Assembly: GCA_020201485.1 (NCBI GenBank)
Contig: JAIVGT010000069.1
Location: 1-5,548, forward strand
Direction of reading: 5' to 3'
Origin: Halobacteriales archaeon
GTDB lineage: Archaea; Thermoplasmatota; SW-10-69-26; JACQPN01; JAIVGT01
DNA length: 5,548 bases
Part shown: positions 5,491-5,548 of the stretch, piece after piece
Layout: every line of letters starts with the position of its first letter
Position numbering within the stretch: position 1 is the first letter of the stretch
Notes under the pieces: model-generated
Database searches by the model: none
Told to the model about the DNA's origin: nothing
Seen by the model: only the letters and a program-made list of their open reading frames with translations
Made by a program: the position numbers and the translations under genes

Positions 5491-5548
5491 GTGCGCGGCC
5501 TCGTGGCGCTGCTCGCCCTGCTCGTCGCCCTGCCGAGCGGCCTGAGCC
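5491..5548 (+). CDS. Start of a further secreted protein (truncated by window end)
   Basis: GTG at 5491, six bases after the preceding TGA, opens a frame that stays open to the window edge (19 codons). The peptide VRGLVALLALLVALPSGLS has a basic residue followed by a continuous hydrophobic core, which is the pattern of a Sec signal peptide. The close spacing implies co-transcription with the secreted protein at 4537-5484. Nothing of the mature protein is visible, so no function can be proposed. A GTG at 5503, in the same frame, is an alternative start but would lose the basic residue. Confidence 0.6.
   Translation, partial: MRGLVALLALLVALPSGLS

Noticed and set aside
1..5548. Haloarchaeal origin suggested by high GC.
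   Set aside because: The reductase is rich in Lys rather than strongly acidic, and the signal peptides are Sec-type rather than twin-arginine, both unlike typical haloarchaea.

Overview
The window is very GC-rich (about 70% by eye) and looks archaeal. Two genes support this: diphthine synthase (dph5, EF-2 diphthamide pathway) and, divergent from it, a geranylgeranyl reductase-family flavoprotein (archaeal ether-lipid saturation). Both appear to start at GTG with no Shine-Dalgarno motif, about 25-28 nt from one shared AT-only TATA-like element, which fits archaeal leaderless transcription. The reductase is lysine-rich rather than strongly acidic, so a haloarchaeon is unlikely. A high-GC Thermoplasmatota-like lineage is my best guess, but it is only a guess.

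Layout from left to right. (1) Positions 1-819, minus strand: two tandem small secreted proteins, the left one cut by the window edge. Their mature domains have diverged, but they share a perfect 108-bp repeat covering the 5' leader and signal peptide. (2) 881-2005, minus: the geranylgeranyl reductase-family protein. (3) 2030-2036: the shared TATA-like element. (4) 2058-2828, plus: dph5. (5) 2868-3041, plus: a probable 57-residue basic protein, preceded directly by overlapping palindromes. (6) 3043-4407, minus: a secreted repeat protein with a helical N-terminal region and about seven and a half 'hhhDhxGNDxY' repeats on a 27-28 residue period. (7) 4408-4536: a 129-bp divergent intergenic region with a small inverted repeat. 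(8) 4537-5484, plus: a secreted, cysteine-containing protein with a jelly-roll-like (MAM/ConA-like) signature. (9) 5491 to the window end, plus: the start of another secreted protein, of which only the signal peptide is visible.

The two central genes are housekeeping functions and are flanked by exported proteins of unknown function, probably surface or extracellular. I see no sign of a defence system, mobile element, CRISPR array, tRNA or rRNA. No stretch longer than 300 bases lacks a gene; the longest non-coding interval is the 129-bp region at 4408-4536. The most interesting signals are the homogenised signal-peptide cassette in the tandem paralogs, the single-TATA divergent promoter, and the regular GNDxY repeat protein.
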